Assembly (NCBI GenBank): GCA_947371015.1
Contig: CANBNK010000026.1
Location: 1-47,323, forward strand
Source: Acetobacteraceae bacterium
Lineage (GTDB): Bacteria; Pseudomonadota; Alphaproteobacteria; Acetobacterales; Acetobacteraceae
DNA: 47,323 nucleotides
Reading direction: 5' to 3'
Position 1 is the first letter of the stretch. Each line of letters begins with the position of its first letter. Of the stretch, positions 25,163 to 33,619 are shown in pieces. The position numbers and the translations under genes are program-made. The notes under the pieces are model-generated. The model was given only the letters and a program-made list of their open reading frames with translations, searched no databases and was not told the DNA's origin.

Positions 25163-26463
25163 CCGCACGCCGGATGCATCTGGTCGCCTACCTGAAGACC
25201 GGGCCGACCGCGAACCACCCTGGCGGCTGGCGCCACCCGGAAGCCGACCTGGACGACATCTTCAAGCCGGAACGCTACGAGCATATCGCCCGCGTGCTGG
25301 AAGCCGCTTGCTTCGATGCCGCCTTCTACGCCGATACGTTCGGCCTGCCGGACATTCATGGCGGCAACTTCGACGCCTACCTGAAGCATGGTGGGCAGAT
25401 CACCTACCTCGACCCGCTGATGGTACTGCCGTTGATGGCGCGGGTGACCAAGCACCTCGGCCTCGGCGCGACGCTGTCCACCACCTTCATGACGCCCTAC
25501 TATCTGGCGCGCACCATGGCGTCGCTGGATATGCTGACCGGCGGCCGCGCGGCGTGGAACGTGGTGACCTCCGCCACCGAGCTTGAGGCGCGCAACTTCG
25601 GCATGGACGGCCTGCCGCCGAAGGATCTGCGCTACGACCGCGCCGATGACGTGCTGCAAGCCTGCAACGCGCTGTGGGATTGCTGGGACGAAGATGCCTT
25701 CGTGCTGAACCGCGAAACCGGCGTGTTCATCGACCCGTCCAAGGTGCGCTACGCCGACTATGAAGGCCCCTATGTCCGCACGCGCGGGCCGCTGACCATC
25801 CCACGCTCGCCGCAGGGGCGGCCGGTGTATCTGCAAGCCGGTGCGTCGGATCGCGGGCGCGAATTCGCCGCGCGCTGGGCGGAGATGATCTTCTGCACAC
25901 CGCACAGCAAGGCCGACGCCATCGCCTTCACCGCCGATATCAAGGCACGCATGGCCAAGTACGGCCGCTCGCCGGACCAGTGCAAGGTGCTACCCTCCTT
26001 CGCCGTGGTGCTGGGGGAAACGCGCAGCATCGCCGAGGAGAAGTACCAGCACCTGCATGGGCTGATCGACCCAGACGCGCAACGCATGCTGAACTCCTCG
26101 CTGCTCGGCGCCGACCTGTCCAAGCACAAGTCGGTCGAGGACATGGCCAAGGTGCAGGGCAACCAGGGGGTCACCGGTTCCACCGACCGCGTGCTGCAAC
26201 TGATGCGCGACGAAGGCATCAGCTTCGACGAAGCCACCGCCAGGCCGCGCGGCCTGCTGATCGGCACTGCGACCGACGTCGCTGATCAGTTGGAGGATTG
26301 GTTCCGCGATGGCGCCTGCGATGGCTTCATCGTGTGGCCCACCGTCTTCCCCCGCATGTTCGAGGACTTCTGCCGCATGGTGGTGCCGGAGCTGCAACGC
26401 CGCGGCCTGTTCCGCCGCGAGTACTCGGGCAGCACGCTGCGCGAGAACCTGGCGAACCCCTGA
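25159..26463 (+). CDS. LLM flavin-dependent monooxygenase, NtaA/SnaA/DszA family (first of pair)
   Basis: The 434-residue protein matches the nitrilotriacetate/dibenzothiophene-sulfone monooxygenase branch of the LLM family. Landmarks are RRMHLVAYLKTGPTANHPGG, YADTFGLPDIHGGNFDAYLK, the TSATELEARNFGMDGL segment after GGRAAWNVV, and GRPVYLQAGASDRGREFAAR. These enzymes need reduced FMN from a separate reductase and cleave C-N or C-S bonds. It follows the PotD-type importer and is 10 bases ahead of its paralogue, so the two probably act on the imported compound, perhaps in sequence or as a hetero-oligomer. Confidence 0.88.
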   Translation: MTARRMHLVAYLKTGPTANHPGGWRHPEADLDDIFKPERYEHIARVLEAACFDAAFYADTFGLPDIHGGNFDAYLKHGGQITYLDPLMVLPLMARVTKHLGLGATLSTTFMTPYYLARTMASLDMLTGGRAAWNVVTSATELEARNFGMDGLPPKDLRYDRADDVLQACNALWDCWDEDAFVLNRETGVFIDPSKVRYADYEGPYVRTRGPLTIPRSPQGRPVYLQAGASDRGREFAARWAEMIFCTPHSKADAIAFTADIKARMAKYGRSPDQCKVLPSFAVVLGETRSIAEEKYQHLHGLIDPDAQRMLNSSLLGADLSKHKSVEDMAKVQGNQGVTGSTDRVLQLMRDEGISFDEATARPRGLLIGTATDVADQLEDWFRDGACDGFIVWPTVFPRMFEDFCRMVVPELQRRGLFRREYSGSTLRENLANP

Positions 26464-26473
26464 GGACATGCCG

Positions 26474-27790
26474 ATGACCAAGCCCTTCCATCTCGGCTGG
26501 TTCCTGCAGGGCTCCTCGGCGCAGGCCTGGGGCGAGCCCTGGACCGGCAATATCGGCCAGGACTGGCGCGTGCCGGAGCTCTTCTGCGACCTGGCGCGCG
26601 CGCTGGAGCGCGCCTGCTTCGACTACGTGCTGATCGAGGACAGCAGCTATGTCGGCGAGAGCTTCGGCAACAGCCGGGAGATCTACCTGAAGCACGGGCT
26701 TTCCGTGCCGCGGCAGGACCCCAGCATCATGGCGACGCTGATGTGCGCAGCGACCAGCCGCATCGGCATCGTGCCGACGCTGTCCACCTTCGCCTACCCG
26801 CCCTACCTGCTGGCGCGGCTGGTGGCCACGCTGGACCAGGTCTCGTCGGGCCGCATCGGCTGGAACATGGTGACCGGCAGCAGCGACTTCGCCGCCATGA
26901 ACTATGGCATGCCCGGCATGCCGGAGCACGACCTGCGCTACGACATGGCCGACGAGTACATGCAGGCGGTCAACGCGCTGTGGGATAGCTGGGAGCCCGG
27001 CGCGATCATCGCTGACAGCGCCAGCGGTGTGCTGGTGGACCACACCAAGGTCCACGCGCCGGACTTCAAGGGCAAGTGGTTCAGCACACGCGGGCCGTTG
27101 AACTCCGGCCCTCTGCCGCAGGGGCGGCCGGTGATCGCGCAGGCCGGCGGCAGTCCGCGCGGGCGCCGGTTTGCGTCGCTGCATTCGGACACCATCGTGG
27201 CCGGGGTAAAGGGCGCGGCGGGCATGAAGGCGTATCGGGACGACGTGCGCGCGCATGCGGTGGCGCAGGGCCGCAACCCGGATACCATCAAGGTGCTGTT
27301 CCTGGTCAGCCCGACCGTCGGCGAGACGATGGAGGAAGCGCAGCTGCGCCATCGCCAGAAGCTGGCGCGGGCCGAGGCGCAGATTCCGCAGATGCTCGCC
27401 TTCTTCGGCAAGATCACCAACATCGACTTCGCCCGCTACGACCTGGACGCGCCGGTGGACACGCTGGACCTGCACACCAATGGCCACCAGCAATCGCTGG
27501 ACGACTTCAAGCGCGTGGCCGGCAAGCGCAGCCTGCGGGAGGCGATGATGGCCTACAAGGGCAACAGCGGCTCGGTCGAGCTGGTCGGCACGCCGGATGC
27601 GGTGGCGGCGCAGATGGCCGAGGCGATGGATGAAGCCGGCGGCGATGGTTTCCTGATCTCGCTGAACGATGTCAGCCGGCGCGCGGTGGCGGAGATTGCC
27701 GACGGCCTGGTGCCGGCCTTGCAGGCGCGCGGGCTGACCCGCCGCGCCTACGCCCACGCGCAGTTCCGCGATAACCTGCTGGAGTTCTAG
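26474..27790 (+). CDS. LLM flavin-dependent monooxygenase, NtaA/SnaA/DszA family (second of pair)
   Basis: The 438-residue paralogue of the preceding gene has FHLGWFLQGSSAQAWGEPWT, IEDSSYVGESFGNSREIYLK, SSGRIGWNMVTGSSDFAAMN and GRPVIAQAGGSPRGRRFA, all in the NtaA/DszA-like pattern. ATG 26474 was chosen because GAGGA at 26462-26466 is seven bases ahead. ATG 26468 would be too close. The sequence has diverged clearly from its neighbour, so this is not a recent duplication. The gene ends two bases before the lipocalin gene on the other strand. Confidence 0.88.
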   Translation: MTKPFHLGWFLQGSSAQAWGEPWTGNIGQDWRVPELFCDLARALERACFDYVLIEDSSYVGESFGNSREIYLKHGLSVPRQDPSIMATLMCAATSRIGIVPTLSTFAYPPYLLARLVATLDQVSSGRIGWNMVTGSSDFAAMNYGMPGMPEHDLRYDMADEYMQAVNALWDSWEPGAIIADSASGVLVDHTKVHAPDFKGKWFSTRGPLNSGPLPQGRPVIAQAGGSPRGRRFASLHSDTIVAGVKGAAGMKAYRDDVRAHAVAQGRNPDTIKVLFLVSPTVGETMEEAQLRHRQKLARAEAQIPQMLAFFGKITNIDFARYDLDAPVDTLDLHTNGHQQSLDDFKRVAGKRSLREAMMAYKGNSGSVELVGTPDAVAAQMAEAMDEAGGDGFLISLNDVSRRAVAEIADGLVPALQARGLTRRAYAHAQFRDNLLEF

Positions 27791-27792
27791 GC

Positions 27793-28314
27793 TCAGCCGC
27801 CCGGAAGCTGCGGGATGCGCACGAACTGGCTGGTGTCGTAGCCCTGGGCGGCGAAGCGGGTGAGCAACGACTGGTAGGTCGCGTCGTCCATCTGAGGTTC
27901 ACGCGACATGACCCAGCCATAGCCGCGCCCGGGGTAGCCGACCAGCGCGGTGCGGTAGTCGGGGTCCACGTACAGGATGAGGTAGGATAGGTAGAGCGGC
28001 CAGAACGGGCCTTCCCGCCAATAGGCATTGCCGGTGTTGGGCTTCACATAGCCGCGCATGGTGAAGCTTTGAAGCGGCGCATCCAGCGTGGCCTTCCGCG
28101 CCCAATAGACGTCGTCGAACCGGTCTGGCGCGGTGAAGCGGATGTCGAAGGAGGAACCAACCATCCCGGCTTCGGCGAAGTAGGGAATGTTGGCGATGAT
28201 GTACCAGCGGCCGCTGTAGCGTTGCAGGTCCACGTTGGGTTGCAGCGCCTGGGGCGGGTCATCGCCGGCGCAGGCGCCGAGCAGCAGCAGGCAACACATC
28301 AGCAGGCGGCGCAT
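27793..28314 (-). CDS. Lipocalin-family outer-membrane lipoprotein (Blc-like)
   Basis: The 173-residue protein starts MRRLLMCCLLLLGAC with a lipobox LLGAC at about residues 11-15, so it is probably a lipoprotein. The lipocalin signature follows as VDLQRYSGRWYIIANIPYF, and the barrel continues through YLILYVDPDYRTALVGYPGRGYGW. Blc-type lipocalins bind fatty acids or lysophospholipids and are induced by envelope stress. It is the last gene of the leftward sigma-regulated operon, 11 bases after DUF6134, with AAGGA eight bases before its ATG. This fits a role in handling modified or damaged membrane lipids. Confidence 0.88.
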   Translation of the reverse strand: MRRLLMCCLLLLGACAGDDPPQALQPNVDLQRYSGRWYIIANIPYFAEAGMVGSSFDIRFTAPDRFDDVYWARKATLDAPLQSFTMRGYVKPNTGNAYWREGPFWPLYLSYLILYVDPDYRTALVGYPGRGYGWVMSREPQMDDATYQSLLTRFAAQGYDTSQFVRIPQLPGG

Positions 28315-28325
28315 GGCGGCGTCCT

Positions 28326-28958
28326 TCAGCTACGGTGATAGGAGATGACGGAGCCGTCCTTGCCCGGGGCCCGCAGCGCGCACCAGGTGTCGGCCTGGTC
28401 GTACCAGAGCTCCATTTGCGGCTCCCCGGTCAGGGTGAAGCGACGGCAGGGCAGCGTGGTTCCATTCGGCAGCAGCATCGGTGCCGGGCCCGAGCGGGCC
28501 ACGTCAGGGCGGAACAGCTTGCCGTCCTGCGGATTGACCATGGCGGTGTCGTGTTCGGCGGTATTCCAATGCGTCGCCGGCAGGGCGCCAGCCGGTGCCA
28601 GGTAGCGCGGGCCGCCGGAGCCTTCGACGACCAGGCCTTCCGCCGTGCGGCGGGCGCGCATGAAGGCCGGGGTGCCATTGTTGTCGGTGGTCATGTCGGC
28701 CTGGACAACCTGGTCGCCACGCCATTGCTCGGTGCCGCGCAGCCGATAGCGGAACAGTGTGATGGGGCCGAGGCCGACGGCGATATCGACGGCGACGCGG
28801 ATATCCAAGCTGTCGGCCCCAGGGGTGAACTCCAGCACATGGGCGCCCACCAGGCTGCCATTGCGGAAGACCTGGAAGGCCAGGCGGTTGCCTTCAGGCA
28901 CTGCCGCCCGCGCGGTGCCGGCGGCGCAGGCCAGCAGCAGCCCCCGGCGGCCGATCAA
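28326..28958 (-). CDS. DUF6134-type exported protein
   Basis: With a TTG start overlapping the methyltransferase stop (TTGA), the protein is 210 residues and begins MIGRRGLLLACAAGTARAA, a Tat-like signal peptide. An upstream GTG in the same frame is also possible. The mature part (LAFQVFRNGSLVGAHVLEFT, DIRVAVDIAVGLGPITLFRY, LPCRRFTLTGEPQMELWYDQ) fits the DUF6134 family of periplasmic beta-rich proteins of unknown function. Its genomic neighbours here are all lipid-related, so it may bind or present a lipid or lipid oxidation product (inference). Confidence 0.72.
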   Translation of the reverse strand: MIGRRGLLLACAAGTARAAVPEGNRLAFQVFRNGSLVGAHVLEFTPGADSLDIRVAVDIAVGLGPITLFRYRLRGTEQWRGDQVVQADMTTDNNGTPAFMRARRTAEGLVVEGSGGPRYLAPAGALPATHWNTAEHDTAMVNPQDGKLFRPDVARSGPAPMLLPNGTTLPCRRFTLTGEPQMELWYDQADTWCALRAPGKDGSVISYHRS

Positions 28959-30166
28959 GTGGCGTGTTCCAACTGCCACAGCCCAACATCCAGGGCCGCA
29001 GCGCGGAAGCCGGCTTCGCAGTAACAAAGGTAGTAGGTCCATAGCCGGCGGAACCGCGGCGGGAAGCCAAGCGCGGCGATACCGGGCCAGGCGGCCTCGA
29101 ACCGGTGGTGCCATTCGGCCAGGGTGCGGGCGTAGTCCTGGCCAAAGTCCTGCTGCCGCACCACGCGCAGCCCCGCCTTTGCCACCTGTTCGCGCATGAC
29201 GCTGGGGGAGGGCAGCATGCCGCCGGGGAAGATGTAGCGCTGGATGAAATCGGCGTTGCGGCGATACTGCTCGAACCGGTCGTCGGCGATGCTGATGACC
29301 TGCAGCACGGCGCGGCCGCCCGGCTTCAGGCAGCGCTTCAGCTGGGCGAAATAGACTGGCCAGTATTCCTCCCCCACGGCCTCCAGCATCTCGATCGAGA
29401 CGATGCGGTCATGCTGCGCCGTCTCGTCCCGGTAGTCCTGCAGGCGCAGGTCGGCGGTGGTGCCGGCCAGATGTTCGCGGGCTTTTTCCAACTGCGCCGG
29501 GGAGAGGGTGAGCCCGGTGACCTGGGCGCCGGCCTGCACCAGCCGTTCCGCCAGGCCGCCCCAGCCGAAGCCGATCTCCAGCACGCTTTGCCCCGGCGCC
29601 AGGCCCAGCATCGCCAGCACGCGGTCCTGCTTGGCCGTCTGCGCCTGTTCCAGCGTCAGGTCCGCCCGCGGGTAAAGGGCGGAGGAGTAGCTCATGCCCG
29701 CATCCAGCCAGCGGGCGTAGAACGCGTTGCCCAGGTCGTAATGTGCCTGGATGTTGCGCTTGCTGCCGCGGCGGGTATTGGCGCGCTTCAGGTGCAGCAG
29801 CCGATGCACGCCGCGCATCAGCGCGGTGCCTTGAACCAGGTTGTCCAGGTTGTGGCTATTATGGGCGCCGAGTTCGATCAGCGCCGTCAGGTTCGGGCTG
29901 TCCCAGTCGCCATCCATGTAGCTTTCAGAAAAACCAACATCGCCGCCGAAAAACAGCCGGCGCAGCGTGCGCCAGCGATGCAGGACGATCTCCGCCTCGG
30001 GTCCTGGCGTGGCGGCGCGGTGGGTCAGGCGCACACCCTCCGGCGTGGTGATGGCCAGGCTGCCGCAGCGCAGCGCGCCGCAGACCCGGCGCAGCAGCGC
30101 GGCCCGCAGGCCACCGAGTTGGGCCGGCGCCGACAGCGCGGCGGTCAGGTCCAGGTTCTGGCTCAT
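28955..30166 (-). CDS. Cyclopropane-fatty-acyl-phospholipid synthase-family SAM methyltransferase
   Basis: The 403-residue enzyme has an N-terminal domain (to about residue 110) and a CMAS methyltransferase core. Visible motifs are the substrate-side NIQAHYDLGNAFYARWLDAG, MSYSSALYP, the SAM-binding VLEIGFGWGGLAERL near residue 195, and VSIEMLEAVGEEYW. Family members transfer a methyl from SAM to the double bond of phospholipid acyl chains to form a cyclopropane or a methyl-branched alkene. In the ECF sigma/ChrR context it may correspond to the methylase (UfaM-like) of furan or branched fatty-acid synthesis. The start shares a base with the DUF1365 stop (TGATG). Confidence 0.88.
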   Translation of the reverse strand: MSQNLDLTAALSAPAQLGGLRAALLRRVCGALRCGSLAITTPEGVRLTHRAATPGPEAEIVLHRWRTLRRLFFGGDVGFSESYMDGDWDSPNLTALIELGAHNSHNLDNLVQGTALMRGVHRLLHLKRANTRRGSKRNIQAHYDLGNAFYARWLDAGMSYSSALYPRADLTLEQAQTAKQDRVLAMLGLAPGQSVLEIGFGWGGLAERLVQAGAQVTGLTLSPAQLEKAREHLAGTTADLRLQDYRDETAQHDRIVSIEMLEAVGEEYWPVYFAQLKRCLKPGGRAVLQVISIADDRFEQYRRNADFIQRYIFPGGMLPSPSVMREQVAKAGLRVVRQQDFGQDYARTLAEWHHRFEAAWPGIAALGFPPRFRRLWTYYLCYCEAGFRAAALDVGLWQLEHAT

Positions 30167-30936
30167 CAAGGGGTTCCCAGCGTGACGGGATGGGCGGGCG
30201 GAGCGGGGCGCGGACGCAGGGCCATGCCCTTGCGCCACAGCTTCAGCGCTTCCCAGTGGATGCCGCCCAGCACCTTCAGCGCCAGCAGCGGATGGAAGAG
30301 GAAGGCGCGCAGCAGGCCGGCATCGGTCAGCGCCTGGCGGCGACCGGCGAAGGCGGCGAACAGCATGGCGCCCCGGGTGTCATGCACTTCCATGGCGAGG
30401 GAAACCGTCTCGGCCGGCGGCGCGACGCGGAAGTGGTAGGTCAGCGCCATGTCCATGAATGGCGAGACGTAGAAGTCCTTGGCGATGCGCTGGCGGATCA
30501 CCGCGTCGTCGCCGGCCTGCACCGGGATCAGGTAGCTGTGGCGCTGGCCGAAGGTATTGTTCACCTCATACAGCAGGGCTTGCAGGGTGCCGTCGGCAGC
30601 GTGGCAGAAATAGACGGTGAGCGGGTTGAACACCATGCCGAGCAGGCGCGGCATGCATAGCACGCGGATGCGCCCGCCCGCGGGGTCCAGCCCGGCGGCG
30701 CGCAGCTGCGCTTCCACCTGGGCCCGCAGCGGCGTGGCGCTGGAATCGCCGTGGTCGGTCTCGCGGAACTCGAACAGGGCGCGCCGATTGTGGCCGAACA
30801 GCCGCAACCGCGCGGACAGCGCCGGCGCCTCGTCCAGGTCGATCAGCAGGTTGAGCATGCGGTAGCGCAGCCGATGCCGTACCGGGCGGGTGCGGGCGTG
30901 CAGCACGGTGCCGGGATAGATCGCCGAGTGGGTCAT
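30166..30936 (-). CDS. DUF1365 family protein
   Basis: The 256-residue protein shows the DUF1365 layout: IYPGTVLHARTRPVRHRLRY, MLNLLIDLDE, CMPRLLGMVFNPLTVYFCH, YEVNNTFGQRHSYLI and KDFYVSPFMDM. The function of the domain is not established. It is nearly always next to an FAD amine-oxidase-like gene and a cyclopropane-synthase-like gene, as here, so it is thought to take part in the same fatty-acid modification. Both junctions overlap (ATGA with the flavoprotein, TGATG with the methyltransferase), implying coupled translation. Confidence 0.88.
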   Translation of the reverse strand: MTHSAIYPGTVLHARTRPVRHRLRYRMLNLLIDLDEAPALSARLRLFGHNRRALFEFRETDHGDSSATPLRAQVEAQLRAAGLDPAGGRIRVLCMPRLLGMVFNPLTVYFCHAADGTLQALLYEVNNTFGQRHSYLIPVQAGDDAVIRQRIAKDFYVSPFMDMALTYHFRVAPPAETVSLAMEVHDTRGAMLFAAFAGRRQALTDAGLLRAFLFHPLLALKVLGGIHWEALKLWRKGMALRPRPAPPAHPVTLGTP

Positions 30937-32258
30937 GCGGGTACCTCCACCGGCGTTACGGGGCGCGGCGCGCAATGGATGCGCGAAGCCTGTGCCGTCG
31001 CGTCCCACGGCCGGCGGAGCCCGCCCAGCTGCTCGGCCACCGCCAGGCCGGCTTGCAGGCCATCCTCATGGAAGCCGGCGCCGAACCAGGCACCGCAGAA
31101 CCAGGTGCGGCGGGTGCCTTGCAGGCTCCACAACGCGCGCTGGGCGCGCATGGCCGTGGCGTCGAACTGCGGGTGCGCCAGGCTTTCCTCGTGCAGGGTT
31201 TCCGCGGGCGTGGCCTGCGGGTTCAGCGTGACGAAGTGCTGGTGTGGGCCTGCTAGCCCCATCAGGTGGTCCATCCAATAGGTGACGCAGAGGCTGCCAT
31301 CGGGCTGGCTCAGGTAGTTCCAACTGGCCCAGGCGCGCCGGCGGCGCGGCATCTGCCGGGCGTCGCGGTGCAGCACCACCCGGTTCGGCGCGGTGCGGAT
31401 GCTGCCCAGCAGCGTGGCCTCGGCGTCCGAGGGGTCCGCCAGCATGGCCAGGGCCTGCGGCGCATGGCTGGCGATGACCACCTCGTCGTAGCGGGCGGTG
31501 TCGCCGCTGGTGTCCCGCAGCAGCACGTGGTCAGCGTGGCGGGTCAGGCTGGCGACGCCGCAGCCGAGCCGGATATTGTCGGCATAGGGCGCGGTCAGCT
31601 TGTCGATATAGGCACTGCTGCCGCCCACCACGGTGCGCCAGACCGGGCGGTTGGTCAGTTGCAGCAGGCCGTGGTTCGCGCAGAAGCGGATGAAGGCGGT
31701 GGCGGGATAGGCGCCGACCTCGGCCGCCGGGGTGGACCAGATCGCGGCGGCCATCGGCAGCAGGTGGTCCTGCACGAAACCGGCGCCGTGGCCGCGGTCC
31801 TTCAGGTAGGCGTCCAGGCTGACCAGGTCCCGCTCCAGCGCTGGCGCGTCCTTCGGGGACTCCCGGTAGAAGCGCAGCAGGTCCCGCAGCATGCCCCAGA
31901 AGCGCGGGCTGAGCGCGTTGGAAGGCTGCGCGAACAACCCGGCCAGGTTGGTGCCGGCATACTCGCGCTGGCCGCCATGCAGGGACGCGGCGAAGGACAT
32001 GTCGGACGCACGGGTGGCGACGCCGAGATGGCGGAACAGAGCGACCAGGTTCGGGTAGGTCGCCTCGTTGTAAACGATGAAGCCGATATCCACCGGCCCG
32101 GTGCCCGGTACCGCGATGCTGCGCGTATGCCCGCCCAGGCGCGGTGCCTGCTCGTACATCACCACGTCATGGCGTTGCGCCAGCAACCAGGCGGCGGACA
32201 TGCCGGAGATGCCGCTGCCAATGACGGCAATGCGCTTCGCCTTCGCGTGCTGATGCAT
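30933..32258 (-). CDS. FAD-dependent amine-oxidase-like oxidoreductase
   Basis: The 441-residue protein starts MHQHAKAKRIAVIGSGISGM, with the FAD motif GSGISG followed by the Glu-containing EQAPRLGGHTRS. It has the COG2907-type stretch PVDIGFIVYNEATYPNLVAL and a C-terminal FAD contact CGAWFGAGFHEDGLQAG. GGGAGG five bases ahead fixes ATG 32258. Homologues sit in front of DUF1365 and cyclopropane synthase genes and are believed to desaturate or oxidise acyl chains of phospholipids. It is the first gene of the leftward operon driven from the inverted-repeat promoter region. Confidence 0.88.
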   Translation of the reverse strand: MHQHAKAKRIAVIGSGISGMSAAWLLAQRHDVVMYEQAPRLGGHTRSIAVPGTGPVDIGFIVYNEATYPNLVALFRHLGVATRASDMSFAASLHGGQREYAGTNLAGLFAQPSNALSPRFWGMLRDLLRFYRESPKDAPALERDLVSLDAYLKDRGHGAGFVQDHLLPMAAAIWSTPAAEVGAYPATAFIRFCANHGLLQLTNRPVWRTVVGGSSAYIDKLTAPYADNIRLGCGVASLTRHADHVLLRDTSGDTARYDEVVIASHAPQALAMLADPSDAEATLLGSIRTAPNRVVLHRDARQMPRRRRAWASWNYLSQPDGSLCVTYWMDHLMGLAGPHQHFVTLNPQATPAETLHEESLAHPQFDATAMRAQRALWSLQGTRRTWFCGAWFGAGFHEDGLQAGLAVAEQLGGLRRPWDATAQASRIHCAPRPVTPVEVPA

Positions 32259-32296
32259 GAAGCCTCCCGCCTTTCGCCCCCCACGGGCTAACATGA

Positions 32297-32370
32297 GACT
32301 AACGGACGACGGAGCTGCTTGGATCACCCTTGATGACCGGTGATCCAATTGGCAGGGCCGTTCGTTGAAG
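32297..32370. promoter_or_regulatory. Divergent ECF-sigma promoter pair within a perfect inverted repeat
   Basis: TTGGATCACC (32319-32328) and GGTGATCCAA (32339-32348) form a perfect 10-bp inverted repeat with a 10-base centre. Each strand therefore reads GGTGATCCAA, containing TGATCC, the -35 motif known for ChrR-controlled RpoE. In both directions CGTT follows at the same distance: 17 bases after TGATCC come GTTGAA on the plus strand and GTTAGT on the minus strand, as candidate -10 elements. The predicted plus-strand start of transcription is near 32377. Confidence 0.7.
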
Positions 32371-32447
32371 GGACTATGCATGCAGTGCTCGACATGCCGC
32401 ATCCTGCGGCCCGGCGACGGCACGAGGCGATTGCCTCGGGACCAGCC

Positions 32448-33005
32448 ATGAGACCGGGCGACGGCGCCGAGGAAGCCGCCGGCTGGCTGCGCGCCATTGC
32501 CGAGCACGCCGACCGCGTTGCCTTCGTGGCGCTTTACGGTCGCTTCGCGCCACGGGTGAAGGCCTATCTGCTGCGGCTGTCCCTGCCGCTGGCGCAGGCC
32601 GAGGAACTGACCCAGGAAGTCATGCTCGTGGCCTGGCGCAAGGCGGCGCAGTTCGATGCCGGCACCACCGCCGCCGCGGCCTGGATCTTCACAATAGCGC
32701 GGAACCTGCGGGTGGACGCGGCGCGCCGGGCGGCCCTGGCCACGCCGGATGAGGAACCGCAGGAATACCTGGAGCCGACGCTGCCGGCCGATGCCCAGTT
32801 GGACCAGGCCCGCCGTGCCGACCGGTTGCGCCATGCATTGGCGACGCTGCCCCCCGAACAGGCCGATGTGGTGCGGCTTGCCTTCTTCGATGACCGTCCC
32901 CACGCGGAGATCGAGCGTCGGCTCGGCATTCCGCTCGGCACGGTAAAGTCCCGCCTGCGCCTGGCCATGGCGCGGCTGCGGGCCCAGTTGGATCAGCTGA
33001 AATGA
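32448..33005 (+). CDS. rpoE: ECF sigma factor, RpoE of the RpoE-ChrR (singlet oxygen) type
   Basis: The 185-residue protein has region 2 (FAPRVKAYLLRLSLPLAQAE, LTQEVMLVAWRKAAQFD, AAWIFTIARNLRVDAARR) and region 4 (LATLPPEQADVVRLAFFDDR, then the helix-turn-helix RRLGIPLGTVKSRLRLAMAR). ATG 32448 gives the usual length of about 180 residues. ATG 32376 has a better ribosome site but would lie at the predicted transcription start. The stop overlaps chrR (ATGA), so sigma and anti-sigma are co-expressed. In Rhodobacter the homologue is released from ChrR by singlet oxygen and activates its own promoter through TGATCC motifs, and such motifs stand on both sides here. Confidence 0.88.
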   Translation: MRPGDGAEEAAGWLRAIAEHADRVAFVALYGRFAPRVKAYLLRLSLPLAQAEELTQEVMLVAWRKAAQFDAGTTAAAAWIFTIARNLRVDAARRAALATPDEEPQEYLEPTLPADAQLDQARRADRLRHALATLPPEQADVVRLAFFDDRPHAEIERRLGIPLGTVKSRLRLAMARLRAQLDQLK

Positions 33006-33619
33006 CCCATCACCCTTCCTCGGCCACGCTGCTTGCCCATGCTGCCGGCCGGTTGCCGGTGGCGCATGGCATCGTGGTCCGCACTCACCTGGCCTTGTGC
33101 GAAGCCTGCCGCGCCGAGGCCGCGCTCGGCGCCGCCATTGGCGGGACCATGTTGGAGGAAATGGCGCCGGCCGCGCTGGCGCCGGACTCGCTGGCCAGAG
33201 TGCTGGGGCGCCTGGATGCACCGCAGCGCGCCGCCACCGCACTGCGACCGGTGCCGACGACGGTGGAGGAGCTTGCCACCGGCCGCTGGTGGTGGATCGG
33301 GCCGGGCATGCGGCTGATGCCGCTGCTTCGCCGTGGCCGCGACGACGCGCGGCTGGACCTGATCAAGGTGGCGCCGGGCGTGCGGCTGCCGGGGCATGGC
33401 CACACCGGGTCGGAGCTGACCTGCGTGCTGCGCGGCGCCTTCGGCGACGAGACCGGCGACTACCATGCCGGTGATTTCGCCGAGGGCGACGAGGGGCTGG
33501 AGCATGAGCCGGTGGCATTGCCGGTGGGTGAGGACTGCGTCTGCCTGATCGCCACGGCGGGCCGACTGCGGGCCCATGGCTGGGTGGCGCGCCTGGTGCA
33601 GCCGCTGGTCGGTGTCTAG
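33002..33619 (+). CDS. chrR: ChrR-family zinc-dependent anti-sigma factor
   Basis: The 205-residue protein has the N-terminal zinc anti-sigma site (His3/His4, His29, Cys33, Cys36, seen as THLALCEAC) and a C-terminal cupin with His132, His134, Glu138 and His168 (PGHGHTGSE and GLEHEP). The spacing equals that of the R. sphaeroides ChrR metal ligands. It holds the sigma factor inactive until the cupin domain responds to singlet oxygen or a related oxidant. Its start overlaps the sigma stop, and its end overlaps the GTG start of the next gene by eight bases. Confidence 0.92.
   Translation: MTHHPSSATLLAHAAGRLPVAHGIVVRTHLALCEACRAEAALGAAIGGTMLEEMAPAALAPDSLARVLGRLDAPQRAATALRPVPTTVEELATGRWWWIGPGMRLMPLLRRGRDDARLDLIKVAPGVRLPGHGHTGSELTCVLRGAFGDETGDYHAGDFAEGDEGLEHEPVALPVGEDCVCLIATAGRLRAHGWVARLVQPLVGV

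Noticed and set aside
24073-25905. Minus-strand frame of 610 codons opposite the permeases and LLM gene
   Set aside because: It has a His/Gln/Arg-rich shadow composition with no domain, while the plus strand encodes recognised transporter and LLM proteins.
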